From positions 3,410,001 to 3,474,000 of the forward strand of contig NZ_JBBKTU010000001.1 in the NCBI RefSeq assembly GCF_037892605.1: DNA of 64,000 nucleotides. The letters are read 5' to 3'. The notes beneath the pieces are model-generated. The model worked only from the letters and a program-made list of their open reading frames with translations. It ran no database searches and was not told where the DNA came from. Position 1 is the first letter of the stretch, and each line of letters starts with the position of its first letter. This DNA is from Lacibacter sp. H407 (GTDB lineage: Bacteria; Bacteroidota; Bacteroidia; Chitinophagales; Chitinophagaceae). This document shows, in pieces, positions 9,836 to 18,307 of this stretch. The translations under genes and the position numbers were made by a program.

Positions 9836-11785
9836 GTGGAATCTCCAAAAAAATACGAAGACTATCATTTCATTGATACATCAAAACAGGTGTGGAATTA
9901 TTCACGTTTTGAAGGCGACGACATTGCTAACTTTCAAAATGGAACCAACTATCGGTGTGATGAACTCTTCGGTTCACACAAAATGGAAGTGCTGGGAACT
10001 GTGGGTTATTATTTTGCCGTATGGGCACCCAATGCAACAGCCGTATTTGTAATGGGCGATTTTAATTATTGGAATAAAGAAACGCATCCGCTCTACGTTC
10101 GCTTAGATAAGTCAGGTATTTGGGAAGGTTTTATTCCCGATCTGCCACAAGGCTCTTCGTACAAATATCATATTCATGGATATGCCGGTCAGAAATTAGA
10201 TAAAGGCGATCCCTATGCAAATTATTGGGAGGTTCGTCCAAACACCGCTTCACGCACCTGGCAACTGGATCATGAATGGAAAGATGAAGGGTGGATGGAG
10301 AAGCGCAAAGAACACAATAAACTAGATGCACCGTGGAGTGTGTACGAAGTGCACCTGGCAAGCTGGATGCGCCCCGATAAGAACAATGAAGAAGTTTATC
10401 ACTCGTATGATTTCTTTCGTGATAAGCTGGTGAGTTATGTAAAAGAAATGGGCTTTACCCATGTGGAGTTAATGCCCATCATGGAACATCCGTTCGATGG
10501 GAGTTGGGGTTACCAGGGTGCAGGTTATTTTGCGCCCACATCCCGTTACGGAACACCGCAGGAGTTTATGCAACTGGTGGAAGCGTTTCATAACGAAGGC
10601 ATCGGTGTAATACTCGATTGGGTGCCATCTCATTTTCCGTACGATGCACATGGTCTTTTTATGTTTGATGGTACACATACCTACGAGTATGCGGATATGC
10701 GCAAAGGGTATCATCCGGATTGGAACAGTTATATTTTCAATTACAAGCGTGGTGAAGTAAAGTCATTCCTAATCAGTAATGCCATGTATTGGTTCCGGAA
10801 ATATCATATTGATGGTATTCGGGTTGATGCGGTTTCGTCCATGCTCAAGCTCAACTATTCCAGAACAGCAGGGCAGTGGGAGCCAAATGAATTTGGGGGA
10901 GATGGAAACCTGGAAGCGATTGCCTTTATCAAAGAATTGAACGAAACCATCTTCCGTGACTTCCCCGATGTACAGACGATTGCTGAAGAAGCCACCGATT
11001 GGCCGGGTGTAAGTAAGCCCACTTTTGGTGACGGACTCGGATTTGGTATGAAGTGGATGATGGGGTGGATGCACGATACATTGAAGTACTTTAAACAGGA
11101 TCCATTATACCGCCAACACCAACAGGATCAGTTCGCTTTCAGCATGATGTACTATTATGATGAGAATTTTATGTTACCTCTCAGTCATGATGAAGTAGTG
11201 CACGGGAAAAGCCCAATGCTCTATAAAATGCCCGGCGATGAGTGGCAGAAATTTGCTAATCTCCGGTTGATGTACAGCTACATGTTTACCCATCCGGGCG
11301 GCAAGTTATTGTTCATGGGAAATGAATATGGTGCCACCAGCGAGTGGAATTACAAAACAGAATTGCAATGGGAATTGCTTGAATTTGCGCCGCATAAAGG
11401 GGCAAGGGAATGTGTAAAAGATCTTTGTCACTTGCTGAAATCGGAGCCGGCATTGTACGAGAACCAGTTCAACCAGTTTGGGTTTGAATGGATCGATCTC
11501 AATCATCGAAGCGAGTCGGTGATCGTGTATCGTCGAAAAGGCAAAAATCCGGAGGATGATATTTTGGTGGTGCTGAACATGACGCCGGTTGTACGTTCCG
11601 ACTGGAAAATTCATGTGCAACACAAGCAGGAGTGGAAAGAACTTTTTAACAGCAACGATTCCAAATACTGGGGAACCGGAGATATCGCAAATCCTGAAAT
11701 TGGCGTTCGGGTGGTAGATGGGCAAGCCGGCTGGTACGAGTTGAATGTGAACCTGCCAGCCCTGTCGGCAATTTTACTAAGGTAA
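9836..11785 (+). CDS. glgB: 1,4-alpha-glucan branching enzyme
   Basis: Makes alpha-1,6 branches in glycogen. It has one N-terminal CBM48-type domain (YYFAVWAPNATAVFVMGDFNYW) and no extra N1 domain, then a GH13 barrel with GVILDWVPSHFP, DGIRVDAVSS (nucleophile Asp), IAEEATDWPG (acid/base Glu) and LSHDEVVHGK. No ATG is available: the frame opens after a stop at 9770-9772 and offers TTG at 9797 or GTG at 9836. I use the GTG, giving 649 residues; the TTG would add 13. It is separated from glgA-glgC by the oxidoreductase and receptor genes and has its own upstream region, so it is probably transcribed independently. Identification is firm, the start is not. Confidence 0.94.
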   Translation: MESPKKYEDYHFIDTSKQVWNYSRFEGDDIANFQNGTNYRCDELFGSHKMEVLGTVGYYFAVWAPNATAVFVMGDFNYWNKETHPLYVRLDKSGIWEGFIPDLPQGSSYKYHIHGYAGQKLDKGDPYANYWEVRPNTASRTWQLDHEWKDEGWMEKRKEHNKLDAPWSVYEVHLASWMRPDKNNEEVYHSYDFFRDKLVSYVKEMGFTHVELMPIMEHPFDGSWGYQGAGYFAPTSRYGTPQEFMQLVEAFHNEGIGVILDWVPSHFPYDAHGLFMFDGTHTYEYADMRKGYHPDWNSYIFNYKRGEVKSFLISNAMYWFRKYHIDGIRVDAVSSMLKLNYSRTAGQWEPNEFGGDGNLEAIAFIKELNETIFRDFPDVQTIAEEATDWPGVSKPTFGDGLGFGMKWMMGWMHDTLKYFKQDPLYRQHQQDQFAFSMMYYYDENFMLPLSHDEVVHGKSPMLYKMPGDEWQKFANLRLMYSYMFTHPGGKLLFMGNEYGATSEWNYKTELQWELLEFAPHKGARECVKDLCHLLKSEPALYENQFNQFGFEWIDLNHRSESVIVYRRKGKNPEDDILVVLNMTPVVRSDWKIHVQHKQEWKELFNSNDSKYWGTGDIANPEIGVRVVDGQAGWYELNVNLPALSAILLR

Positions 11786-11836
11786 ATCACCTAAAAATGT
11801 AAAATATGGCAGGGTTTATGCTCGTAGAACTACTCT

Positions 11837-11865
11837 TGTCTTTAAATTTAATATGCCTAATTTTA
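11837..11865 (+). promoter_or_regulatory. Candidate Bacteroidota promoter for the TPR gene
   Basis: A ttg (-33 like) near 11837 is followed by taatttta at 11858-11865, which matches TAnnTTTG except the last base. It predicts a transcript starting just before the ATG at 11889 and supports that start over the ATG at 11853, which would sit inside the promoter. Confidence 0.35.
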
Positions 11866-11888
11866 CACGAATCCAAAATACAAATCCA

Positions 11889-12920
11889 ATGAAAACCCGG
11901 TTATTCATCACCGCAACTATTTTACTACTCTCATACGGTTCGTTTGCACAGAACCGTGACAGTTCCAACGCAGTTTTACAAAGAGCGATCATCGCTAAAC
12001 AGGAAAGACGCATGCAACTTGCAATGAACCTGTTTGAACAGGCTGTGAAATGGGATACCAGCAATGTGGAAGCTTTGAAATCAATGGGCGAGTGGGGCAT
12101 TGAGAGCCGCAACTACCGTCAGGCAGTTGAAGCATTCACCCGCTGGCATAATCTGGAACCAAACAATGAATCAACATTTCAGCAATTGGCCAATCTGTAT
12201 TTCAACATGGGCCGCTACCAGGATGCATTGAACTTTACTGCAAAATGGGAGAAGGCGCATAAGGATAAACCAATGCACTATATCACCGGTATGTGCAATT
12301 ACTATCTGGAAGATTATCCGCAGGCAATTAATCGCTTGTTACATGCAATGGAAACAGATACATCAAACCCTGTTTTGTTTTACACACTTGGCAGAAGCTA
12401 TTTAGAAATGGAGCGTTACAAGCAAGCCATTCCGTATTATCAGAAAGCAGCGAATGCAGATCCGAAAAATGCACGTTATGTATTTGAAATGGCGATGGTG
12501 TATTATGCCATTCCTGATGATAAAAATGCAATTGCCATGTTTGAACTGGCAGCACAGCGTGGCTGGGCACAGAACGCTGATTTTTTCGAAAGTGTAGCTT
12601 ATTGCTATATGAATCTTGGAAATTTTGCAAAGTCAACCGAATACCTTGAGAAATCAATTGAGAAACGTCCACATAGTCAAACTGTACGATATGCTTTGGC
12701 AGAATCGCAATACAAGGGTGGCCGCTATCAAGATGCCATCAATAATTGGGACATGGTTTTGCAGACCGATAATAAAAATGCACGTGCATTGTATATGATC
12801 GGTATGGCCTATCAAAAAATGGGACAGAAGGATAAAGGCATGGCACTTTGCGATAAAGCCATTGAAATGGATCCATCATTGAACAGTCTGAAACAGAAAA
12901 AAATGGACATGGGCATGTAA
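11889..12920 (+). CDS. Secreted tetratricopeptide-repeat protein
   Basis: A 343-residue protein with signal peptide MKTRLFITATILLLSYGSFA followed by about eight consecutive TPR-like helical pairs to the C-terminus (for example AVEAFTRWHNLEPNNESTFQ and YKQAIPYYQKAANADPKNAR). No catalytic domain is visible, so it is probably a periplasmic scaffold or adaptor. The frame opens 12 codons earlier at 11853, but only Met13 (11889) gives a proper signal peptide. It stands alone between glgB and the amidotransferase and ends at a good terminator. The partner is unknown. Confidence 0.85.
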   Translation: MKTRLFITATILLLSYGSFAQNRDSSNAVLQRAIIAKQERRMQLAMNLFEQAVKWDTSNVEALKSMGEWGIESRNYRQAVEAFTRWHNLEPNNESTFQQLANLYFNMGRYQDALNFTAKWEKAHKDKPMHYITGMCNYYLEDYPQAINRLLHAMETDTSNPVLFYTLGRSYLEMERYKQAIPYYQKAANADPKNARYVFEMAMVYYAIPDDKNAIAMFELAAQRGWAQNADFFESVAYCYMNLGNFAKSTEYLEKSIEKRPHSQTVRYALAESQYKGGRYQDAINNWDMVLQTDNKNARALYMIGMAYQKMGQKDKGMALCDKAIEMDPSLNSLKQKKMDMGM

Positions 12921-12944
12921 TGCCTGTTTCGCTTTATGATAGTT

Positions 12945-12979
12945 GAAAGGGCTGCAATTTATTGCGGCCCTTTCCTTTT
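12945..12979 (+). terminator. Intrinsic terminator after the TPR gene
   Basis: gaaagggctgcaa (12945-12957) pairs with ttgcggccctttc (12962-12974) with one G-U pair and a four-base loop, followed by a T-rich tail. Confidence 0.7.
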
Positions 12980-13026
12980 ACACAATTGTGGATAGTTGAA
13001 TGTCTGTTCAAACATTATTTTTTCAA

Positions 13027-13034
13027 TAAATTTG
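13027..13034 (+). promoter_or_regulatory. Perfect -7 element TAnnTTTG before the amidotransferase gene
   Basis: taaatttg matches the Bacteroidota sigma -7 consensus exactly and ends five bases before the ATG at 13040, so the transcript would be nearly leaderless. This decides the start: the open frame begins at 12962, upstream of the promoter and inside the preceding terminator. Confidence 0.6.
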
Positions 13035-13039
13035 CCGCT

Positions 13040-13879
13040 ATGGCTGATGTTAAGCAGGTACGTGTTGCAATTCTTGATTTGTATGAGGGGCATGTGAACC
13101 AGGGCATGCGTTGTATCCGGGAAATACTCAACCTGTTTGCCGATCATTATCATCTTCAATTAATATGGGATGAATTTGATGTACGCCGCAAAAACGAAGT
13201 GCCCGATCTCAGCTACGATGTATTTATTTCTTCAGGCGGCCCGGGTAGTCCATTGGAAAGTGAAGGGATGGAATGGGAGAACACGTTTTTCAATTGGATA
13301 TCACAGGTGAAAATGTGGAATGAGAATCCGCTGCAAGAACAAAAGAAGCATGTGTTTTTTATTTGTCATTCCTTTCAGTTGGCTTGTCGTTATTTCAAAA
13401 TCGGAAATGTATGTGCTCGTAAGTCAACTGCGTTCGGTGTGTTTCCTGTTCATTTTATTTCCGGTGCTGAGGAAGAAGCTGTGTTTAATGGATTACGAGA
13501 TCCATTCTATGCAGTTGACAGCCGTGATTACCAGGTTGTACAACCCGATCATAAACAACTGAAGCAAATTGGTGCAACCTTGTTATGCATTGAAAAAGAG
13601 CGGCCGCATGTTCCGTTTGAACGGGCTATTATGGGTGTGCGTTTCAATCAATACATGATCGGTACACAGTTTCATCCCGAAGCAGATGCTGTTGGTATGA
13701 GCATGTATCTGCAAACAGAAGAGAAACGTAAAACAGTGATCGATAACTACGGGTTTGATAAATGGAAGAGTATGATCGAACATCTTGATGATCCCGATAA
13801 AATTCTTTTCACCTATTCGCACATACTGCCGAATTTTTTACATCATGCTGTGCTTTCTGAAGATTCGGTTGCAGTATAA
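13040..13879 (+). CDS. Class I glutamine amidotransferase-like protein
   Basis: A 279-residue cytoplasmic protein with the class I GATase fold. The oxyanion-loop motif ISSGGPGSP is present, the nucleophile elbow is FFICHSFQLA with Cys109, and His212/Glu214 lie in QFHPEAD, completing the Cys-His-Glu triad. The usual elbow GxCxGxQ is altered to IxCxSxQ-like, with both glycines lost, so the enzyme is a divergent member. It may release ammonia from glutamine for a partner ligase or hydrolyse a gamma-glutamyl bond. It lies 124 bp upstream of an ATP-grasp protein on the same strand and within 2.5 kb of two more amide-bond ligases, so a shared biosynthetic role is inferred. Confidence 0.85.
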   Translation: MADVKQVRVAILDLYEGHVNQGMRCIREILNLFADHYHLQLIWDEFDVRRKNEVPDLSYDVFISSGGPGSPLESEGMEWENTFFNWISQVKMWNENPLQEQKKHVFFICHSFQLACRYFKIGNVCARKSTAFGVFPVHFISGAEEEAVFNGLRDPFYAVDSRDYQVVQPDHKQLKQIGATLLCIEKERPHVPFERAIMGVRFNQYMIGTQFHPEADAVGMSMYLQTEEKRKTVIDNYGFDKWKSMIEHLDDPDKILFTYSHILPNFLHHAVLSEDSVAV

Positions 13880-13953
13880 ATTCTTTCGATGAAATAGAAA
13901 AAGGATTTCCAAACTTGTGGTAACCTGTTAAATTGCAAGCAATCTTCAACAAC

Positions 13954-13965
13954 GTTGGCAACCCT
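13954..13965. repeat. Half copy of the dispersed GTTGGCAACC element
   Basis: gttggcaaccct is identical to the right arm of the inverted repeat at 59624-59656. Here it stands alone in the gap between the amidotransferase and ATP-grasp genes, overlapping the candidate -33 element of the latter. Confidence 0.55.
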
Positions 13966-13985
13966 GAAAAAATCCGCTACATTTA
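13955..13985 (+). promoter_or_regulatory. Candidate promoter of the permuted ATP-grasp gene
   Basis: ttg at 13955-13957 and tacattta at 13978-13985 (7 of 8 matches to TAnnTTTG) are separated by 20 bp, a normal Bacteroidota spacing, with the ATG 18 bp further on. The -33 part lies within the repeat copy at 13954-13965. Confidence 0.4.
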
Positions 13986-14003
13986 GTCTACAAAATTTCT
14001 CCT

Positions 14004-15197
14004 ATGGTTTCCTCACTCCGCAAGTCTTTCAATTCCAATTTCACAGTTGAAAAATATGAGGCGTTCTTACAAGACCTGCATAGTAAACATCCGGGTGATA
14101 TTGAGTTTCGGGTAAGCGAAACACCGGTGTTTGTTGATAAAGCGTTCAAACAAAAAATGATCGATGCATGCGAACGCATTGTTGATGTGATTTGCGATGA
14201 AAAATTTCTTGCACTTACAGAACGGTCCATTCCTGCTGGTGAAAAAGTGCCGAATGAAAATAAACAAGCACATATGATCGCTTTCGATTTTGGTGTTTGT
14301 ATTAACGAGGAAGGCGAACTGGAGCCACAACTGATCGAGATGCAGGGCTTTCCAACATTGTTTGGTTTTCAGGTGTATTATCCGGAAGTAGTTGAGCGGC
14401 ATTTCCCGATCCCATCAAACTACAGTCAATACCTAAGCGGGTATAGTAAAGAGAGTTATATTGAAATGCTGCAAAAACTGCTTATTGGAAATTTGCCAAA
14501 AGAGAATGTAGTATTGCTGGAGATAAAACCCGAAGAACAAAAAACACGTATTGATTTTTCCTGCACTAAAGATTATACAGGTATTGAAGTTGTTTGCTTA
14601 ACCAAGCTGATCCAGGAAGGAAGAAATTTATACTATTTAAAAGATGGTGTAAAAACAGCGATCAAACGTATTTACAACCGTATCATTTTTGACGACCTCA
14701 AAGCAAACAAAGAAAAGCTGGGCGCCGTAGTTGATATTACGCAGGATCTTGATGTGGAATGGGTACCACATCCCAACTGGTTCTATCGCATCAGCAAGTT
14801 TACACTACCGTTTATTGATCATCCATATGTACCTGAAACATTTTTTCTTAATGAAATAAAACAACTGCCTGCTGATTTGTCGAACTATGTATTAAAGCCA
14901 TTGTTTTCATTTGCAGGACAAGGTGTGATCATTGATGTTGCACAGGAAGATATTGATGCGATTCAAGACCCTGAGAATTTTATTCTGCAACGCAAAGTAA
15001 AATATGCCGATGTGGTAGAAACGCCTGATGAGCCAGCGAAAGTAGAGATCCGCATGATGTATGTGTGGCCCGATGGAGATGCACGACCACATGCAGCCAT
15101 CAATCTTGCACGTATGAGCAAAGGAAAAATGATTGGGGTGCGGTATAACAAAGACAAAACCTGGGTAGGAGGTAGTGTAGCGTTTATGGAAAAGTAA
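14004..15197 (+). CDS. ATP-grasp protein, probably circularly permuted (glutathionylspermidine-synthase-like)
   Basis: A 397-residue cytoplasmic protein I do not recognise by name. An acidic motif QLIEMQGFPTLFGFQ (Glu112, Gln114) comes first and resembles the metal-binding ENADTPT-type motif of glutathionylspermidine synthases. Much later come the ATP-binding lysine motif YVLKPLFSFAGQGV (Lys298), FILQRKV and EIRMMYVW. In ordinary ATP-grasp enzymes the lysine motif precedes the metal motif, so this order suggests circular permutation (inference). The expected chemistry is ATP-dependent joining of a carboxylate to an amine. It is flanked by a GATase and, converging across a shared terminator, a GCS2 ligase. 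Substrate unknown. Confidence 0.7.
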   Translation: MVSSLRKSFNSNFTVEKYEAFLQDLHSKHPGDIEFRVSETPVFVDKAFKQKMIDACERIVDVICDEKFLALTERSIPAGEKVPNENKQAHMIAFDFGVCINEEGELEPQLIEMQGFPTLFGFQVYYPEVVERHFPIPSNYSQYLSGYSKESYIEMLQKLLIGNLPKENVVLLEIKPEEQKTRIDFSCTKDYTGIEVVCLTKLIQEGRNLYYLKDGVKTAIKRIYNRIIFDDLKANKEKLGAVVDITQDLDVEWVPHPNWFYRISKFTLPFIDHPYVPETFFLNEIKQLPADLSNYVLKPLFSFAGQGVIIDVAQEDIDAIQDPENFILQRKVKYADVVETPDEPAKVEIRMMYVWPDGDARPHAAINLARMSKGKMIGVRYNKDKTWVGGSVAFMEK

Positions 15198-15240
15198 AAA
15201 GCCATCAACACATTTGCTTGATGGCTTTCATTTTGTTTTT
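15198..15240. terminator. Bidirectional terminator between the ATP-grasp and GCS2 genes
   Basis: aaagccatcaa (15198-15208) and ttgatggcttt (15218-15228) form an 11-bp perfect stem with a nine-base loop, followed by a T-rich tract on the plus strand and preceded by an A-run that serves the minus strand. Confidence 0.75.
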
Positions 15241-15247
15241 TATGAAA

Positions 15248-16360
15248 TCAGATGCCGCTCAAAAACTGTCCTCCAATGTAATCTACCACGGAAGTAAAGT
15301 TTTTGGTTTCTTCATATACTTTTAATTGTCTGTCGGCACCGGTGCCATTCTCCATCATTACAGGAATATAGTTGATGGCAGCACGGCAGCCTAATTCATC
15401 TACCACATCATCTACAAAGTCGAGCAATTCATAGATCAATGCACGTGTATTGGTTTCTTCCTCTTTACCGAAATCAATTAAGTAACCATCAATTCCATAA
15501 CGGCTGGCACGCCATTTATTTTCATTAATAAGTGCCCGTTGGTATTGAATGAAATTCATATTCGTATTCCGCAGCTTGTACAGCTTGGCAGTAATTGCCT
15601 GGAACAAACCAGTGATCGCAATGGTTTCCATCACCGTCATCGGTACATCACAAATACGAAATTCTATGGTATTGAAGAAAGGGTGTACACGCAGATCCCA
15701 CCAGATCTTTTTTGCATTGTCGATACAATTTGTTTTGATCAATAGCGAAACATAATTTTCGTAGGCTTCAATGCTGTCGAAATATTCAGGTATGCCGGTG
15801 CGGGGAAATTTATCAAATACTTTTGTGCGGAACGATTTGTAACCGGTCATTCGTCCTTCCCAGAAAGGGGAGTTGGTACTGAGAGCATACACATGCGGCA
15901 AAAAATAACGTGCAGAGTTGGCTAAGTGAATCGCCATCTTTCTGTTTTCAATTCCAACATGTACATGCAAACCAAAAATAAGATTGCTTCGTGCTGCTTC
16001 CTGCAATTCATTTACAATTTGATTGTAACGAACATGATCGGTGATCAACTGATCCTGCCAATGACTGAAGGGATGAGTACCACTTGCACCAACCGCCAGT
16101 CCAATATTACCTGCAATACCGCTGATGGTTTTTCGTAATAGAGAAACATCGGTAAATGCCTCATCAATATCACGACAGATGTCGGTCCCTACTTCCACCA
16201 CTGCCTGATGCATTTCAGCTTTCACTTTATCCTTGATCACTTTCTGTCCTTCATTAACGATCTTTTGTTCATGGCTTTTCAATTCCCTTGTTGCGGGGTC
16301 GAATACCATGTATTCTTCTTCTACACCTAATGTGAATTGTTTATAATTTATATTGCCCAT
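15248..16360 (-). CDS. Carboxylate-amine ligase, GCS2/YbdK family
   Basis: A 370-residue member of the glutamate-cysteine ligase family 2, which forms amide bonds through an acyl-phosphate. Seen: LGVEEEYMVFD at 11-21 (acidic metal ligands), GLHVHVG at 130-136, and FNTIEFRICDVPMT near the ATP site. Family members include weak glutamate-cysteine ligases and enzymes for other gamma-glutamyl or amide products, so the substrate is open. It starts 22 bp after an ATP-grasp ligase gene on the minus strand; that pair resembles the GshA/GshB logic of glutathione synthesis, but the ATP-grasp partner is not a clear GshB. Confidence 0.9.
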   Translation of the reverse strand: MGNINYKQFTLGVEEEYMVFDPATRELKSHEQKIVNEGQKVIKDKVKAEMHQAVVEVGTDICRDIDEAFTDVSLLRKTISGIAGNIGLAVGASGTHPFSHWQDQLITDHVRYNQIVNELQEAARSNLIFGLHVHVGIENRKMAIHLANSARYFLPHVYALSTNSPFWEGRMTGYKSFRTKVFDKFPRTGIPEYFDSIEAYENYVSLLIKTNCIDNAKKIWWDLRVHPFFNTIEFRICDVPMTVMETIAITGLFQAITAKLYKLRNTNMNFIQYQRALINENKWRASRYGIDGYLIDFGKEEETNTRALIYELLDFVDDVVDELGCRAAINYIPVMMENGTGADRQLKVYEETKNFTSVVDYIGGQFLSGI

Positions 16361-16382
16361 TTGTTTCCTTCAATTAATTGTA

Positions 16383-17336
16383 TTAATACAACGGCTGTTT
16401 ATTTGCACCACGTACTACATACTCGCCCCAGGTTAAATTGTCAGCTCCGTCTTTTTGTTCAAGTGCACGTTCAATTGCATAGGATGCCGATGCCTCCACT
16501 ACCCAATCAAAATTTTCCTGTCCAACACTTGCAAGGTCTGCATCAGGAGCGGGGTTGCAGAAATCAATCGCATAAGGCACGCCATCACGTAAGGCAAGTT
16601 CAACAGTATTGAAATCATAGCCGAGATAATTGTTGATGCGAAGTACGATCTCCGTCATCATCTTTAGTTTTTCTGCTGATGGTTGAAAATCGGCAACATA
16701 ACGTAAGTGATGCGGATTACGTGGCTCATAACTCATGATACGTACATGCTTACGGCCAATGCAATAGCAACGGTAATATTCTTCAAACACAATTTCTTCC
16801 TGCAGCAACATCACCAATTGTCCGGTTTCTGCATGCTTTTCAAAAAACTCTTCAGCACTACGGAGTTTGTATACATTTTTCCAGCCGCCGCCTGCATACG
16901 GTTTCATGTAAGCCGGAAAACCAATATAGTTGAACATTCCTTCCCAGTCCATTGGAAAGGCAAGGTTGCTGAACGATTCATCACCTGTATCATCGGGTGT
17001 ATCTTTTGAAGGAAGGATCACCGTCTTCGGAACAGGAACGTCAATTTTTGTTGCAAGGCAGTTGTTGAAAAACTTATCATCGGCACTCCACCAAAACGGA
17101 TTGTTGATCACAGCAGTTCCTGTAATGGCTTCGTTCTTTAAATAAGCACGGTAGTGTGGTACATCCTGCGATATACGATCAATGATCACTGCATATCCAT
17201 TGTTTACACCTTGTACCACTTTGTCGATACGTACAGGTTCCGCCATTATTCCCGGGATATTTTTACTGTTTATCCGTTCAACAAAAGCTTGTGGAAACGA
17301 GCGTTCTTTACCGTGTAAAATGCCGATCTTTTTCAT
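16383..17336 (-). CDS. ATP-grasp ligase (RimK / D-Ala-D-Ala ligase-like)
   Basis: A 317-residue cytoplasmic enzyme. The phosphate-binding region reads FPAYMKPYAGGGWKNVYKL with Lys145, followed by LLQEEIVFEEYYRCYCIG, and the metal motif is YAIDFCNPAPDAD (Asp258, Asn261), with Asp replacing the more usual Glu of ExN. This gives ATP-dependent carboxylate-amine ligation, substrate unknown. The frame opens 26 codons upstream, but ATG 17336 (MKKIGILHGKERSF) is the natural start. First gene of a two-gene minus-strand operon with the GCS2 ligase; the esterase is divergent from it. Could be a glutathione-synthetase analogue or a peptide-tagging enzyme. Confidence 0.85.
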   Translation of the reverse strand: MKKIGILHGKERSFPQAFVERINSKNIPGIMAEPVRIDKVVQGVNNGYAVIIDRISQDVPHYRAYLKNEAITGTAVINNPFWWSADDKFFNNCLATKIDVPVPKTVILPSKDTPDDTGDESFSNLAFPMDWEGMFNYIGFPAYMKPYAGGGWKNVYKLRSAEEFFEKHAETGQLVMLLQEEIVFEEYYRCYCIGRKHVRIMSYEPRNPHHLRYVADFQPSAEKLKMMTEIVLRINNYLGYDFNTVELALRDGVPYAIDFCNPAPDADLASVGQENFDWVVEASASYAIERALEQKDGADNLTWGEYVVRGANKQPLY

Positions 17337-17462
17337 GATGCAATTATTTAAGATTGAGATGAATGATTGTTGCTGACGAACTCCGGTTGATTTTTGCATT
17401 AATATAGTACACAATTCCCGAAGAATGCTGCACTTATGAAAAATATTTTCACTTCATTTTCT

Positions 17463-17470
17463 TATTTTTG
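17463..17470 (+). promoter_or_regulatory. Perfect -7 element TAnnTTTG before the esterase gene
   Basis: tatttttg matches the consensus exactly, five bases before the ATG at 17476. No clear TTTG -33 element is seen at the usual distance. Confidence 0.5.
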
Positions 17471-17475
17471 ATGTT

Positions 17476-18282
17476 ATGCTTATGGAGAAAAGGATGCGTA
17501 TCGTTGTGGAAAATGAAGAAATATATTCCGTACATCTGGATCGTGATGTGAAGCTGGATATTTATCTGCCTACGCATGTCTTAAAACCGGAAACTATCAA
17601 TCTGCTGCTGATCAATGATGGGCAGGATCTTCCAAAAATGCCATTTGCTGAAATTCTGGGTGATCTGTATCAACAAGATAAGATCGAGCCTCTTCTGTGT
17701 GTAGGTATTCATTGTGGTACCGAACGTAAAATGGAATATGGAATTGCCAGTCAGCCCGATTACCTGGGCCGTGGCGCAAGAGCAGCCGATTATACCAGTT
17801 TTATTTTTGAAGAGCTGTTGCCTTTTTTACACCGGCAGTACAACATTGTTCAGTTTAAAGAAAAAGCATTTGCAGGATTTTCATTGGGCGGTTTGATGGC
17901 ACTCGATCTTGTATGGAACAATCCCGAAGCTTTCAGCAAGGTTGGAGTTTTTTCAGGTTCATTATGGTGGCGGCAAAAAGCATACGATGATGGGTACACA
18001 GATGAAGCCGATCGCATTATGCACAACCAGGTAAGAGATGGCATTGCATCACCAGGCTTACAGTTCTTTTTTCAAACCGGATTATTAGATGAAAAACTTG
18101 ATCGCAACAACAATGGTGTGATCGATTCCATTGATGATGCTTTAGACCTGATCAGCGAATTAAAAAAGAAAGGATATGCTGATAGTGCTATCCGTTATGT
18201 TGAGCTTGCAGATGGCGGTCACGATGTGCCAACCTGGGCCAAAGCGTTCCCTGACTTTTTGAAATGGGGATGGGGGAAATAA
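17476..18282 (+). CDS. Alpha/beta-hydrolase esterase (YbbA/Fes-like) with a calcium-type loop
   Basis: A 268-residue esterase D / enterochelin-esterase-like hydrolase without a signal peptide, so cytoplasmic. The nucleophile elbow is GFSLGG with Ser136 and the catalytic His is in GGHDVPTW (His249). Residues 209-220 read DRNNNGVIDSID, which fits the D-x-N-x-N-G-x-I-D-x-x-D spacing of EF-hand or dockerin calcium loops and is unusual inside this family. It is divergent from the ATP-grasp/GCS2 operon, so it may hydrolyse or release the product of that pathway (inference). It ends at a strong bidirectional terminator. Confidence 0.82.
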   Translation: MLMEKRMRIVVENEEIYSVHLDRDVKLDIYLPTHVLKPETINLLLINDGQDLPKMPFAEILGDLYQQDKIEPLLCVGIHCGTERKMEYGIASQPDYLGRGARAADYTSFIFEELLPFLHRQYNIVQFKEKAFAGFSLGGLMALDLVWNNPEAFSKVGVFSGSLWWRQKAYDDGYTDEADRIMHNQVRDGIASPGLQFFFQTGLLDEKLDRNNNGVIDSIDDALDLISELKKKGYADSAIRYVELADGGHDVPTWAKAFPDFLKWGWGK

Positions 18283-18307
18283 TCTGCTTAACGATCTTCT
18301 GATAAAT

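Noticed and set aside
13040-17336. Plain glutathione or N-acetylglutaminylglutamine amide synthesis
   Set aside because: The ATP-grasp genes do not look like GshB, and no acetyltransferase or asparagine-synthetase-type gene accompanies them; kept as unknown amide pathway.
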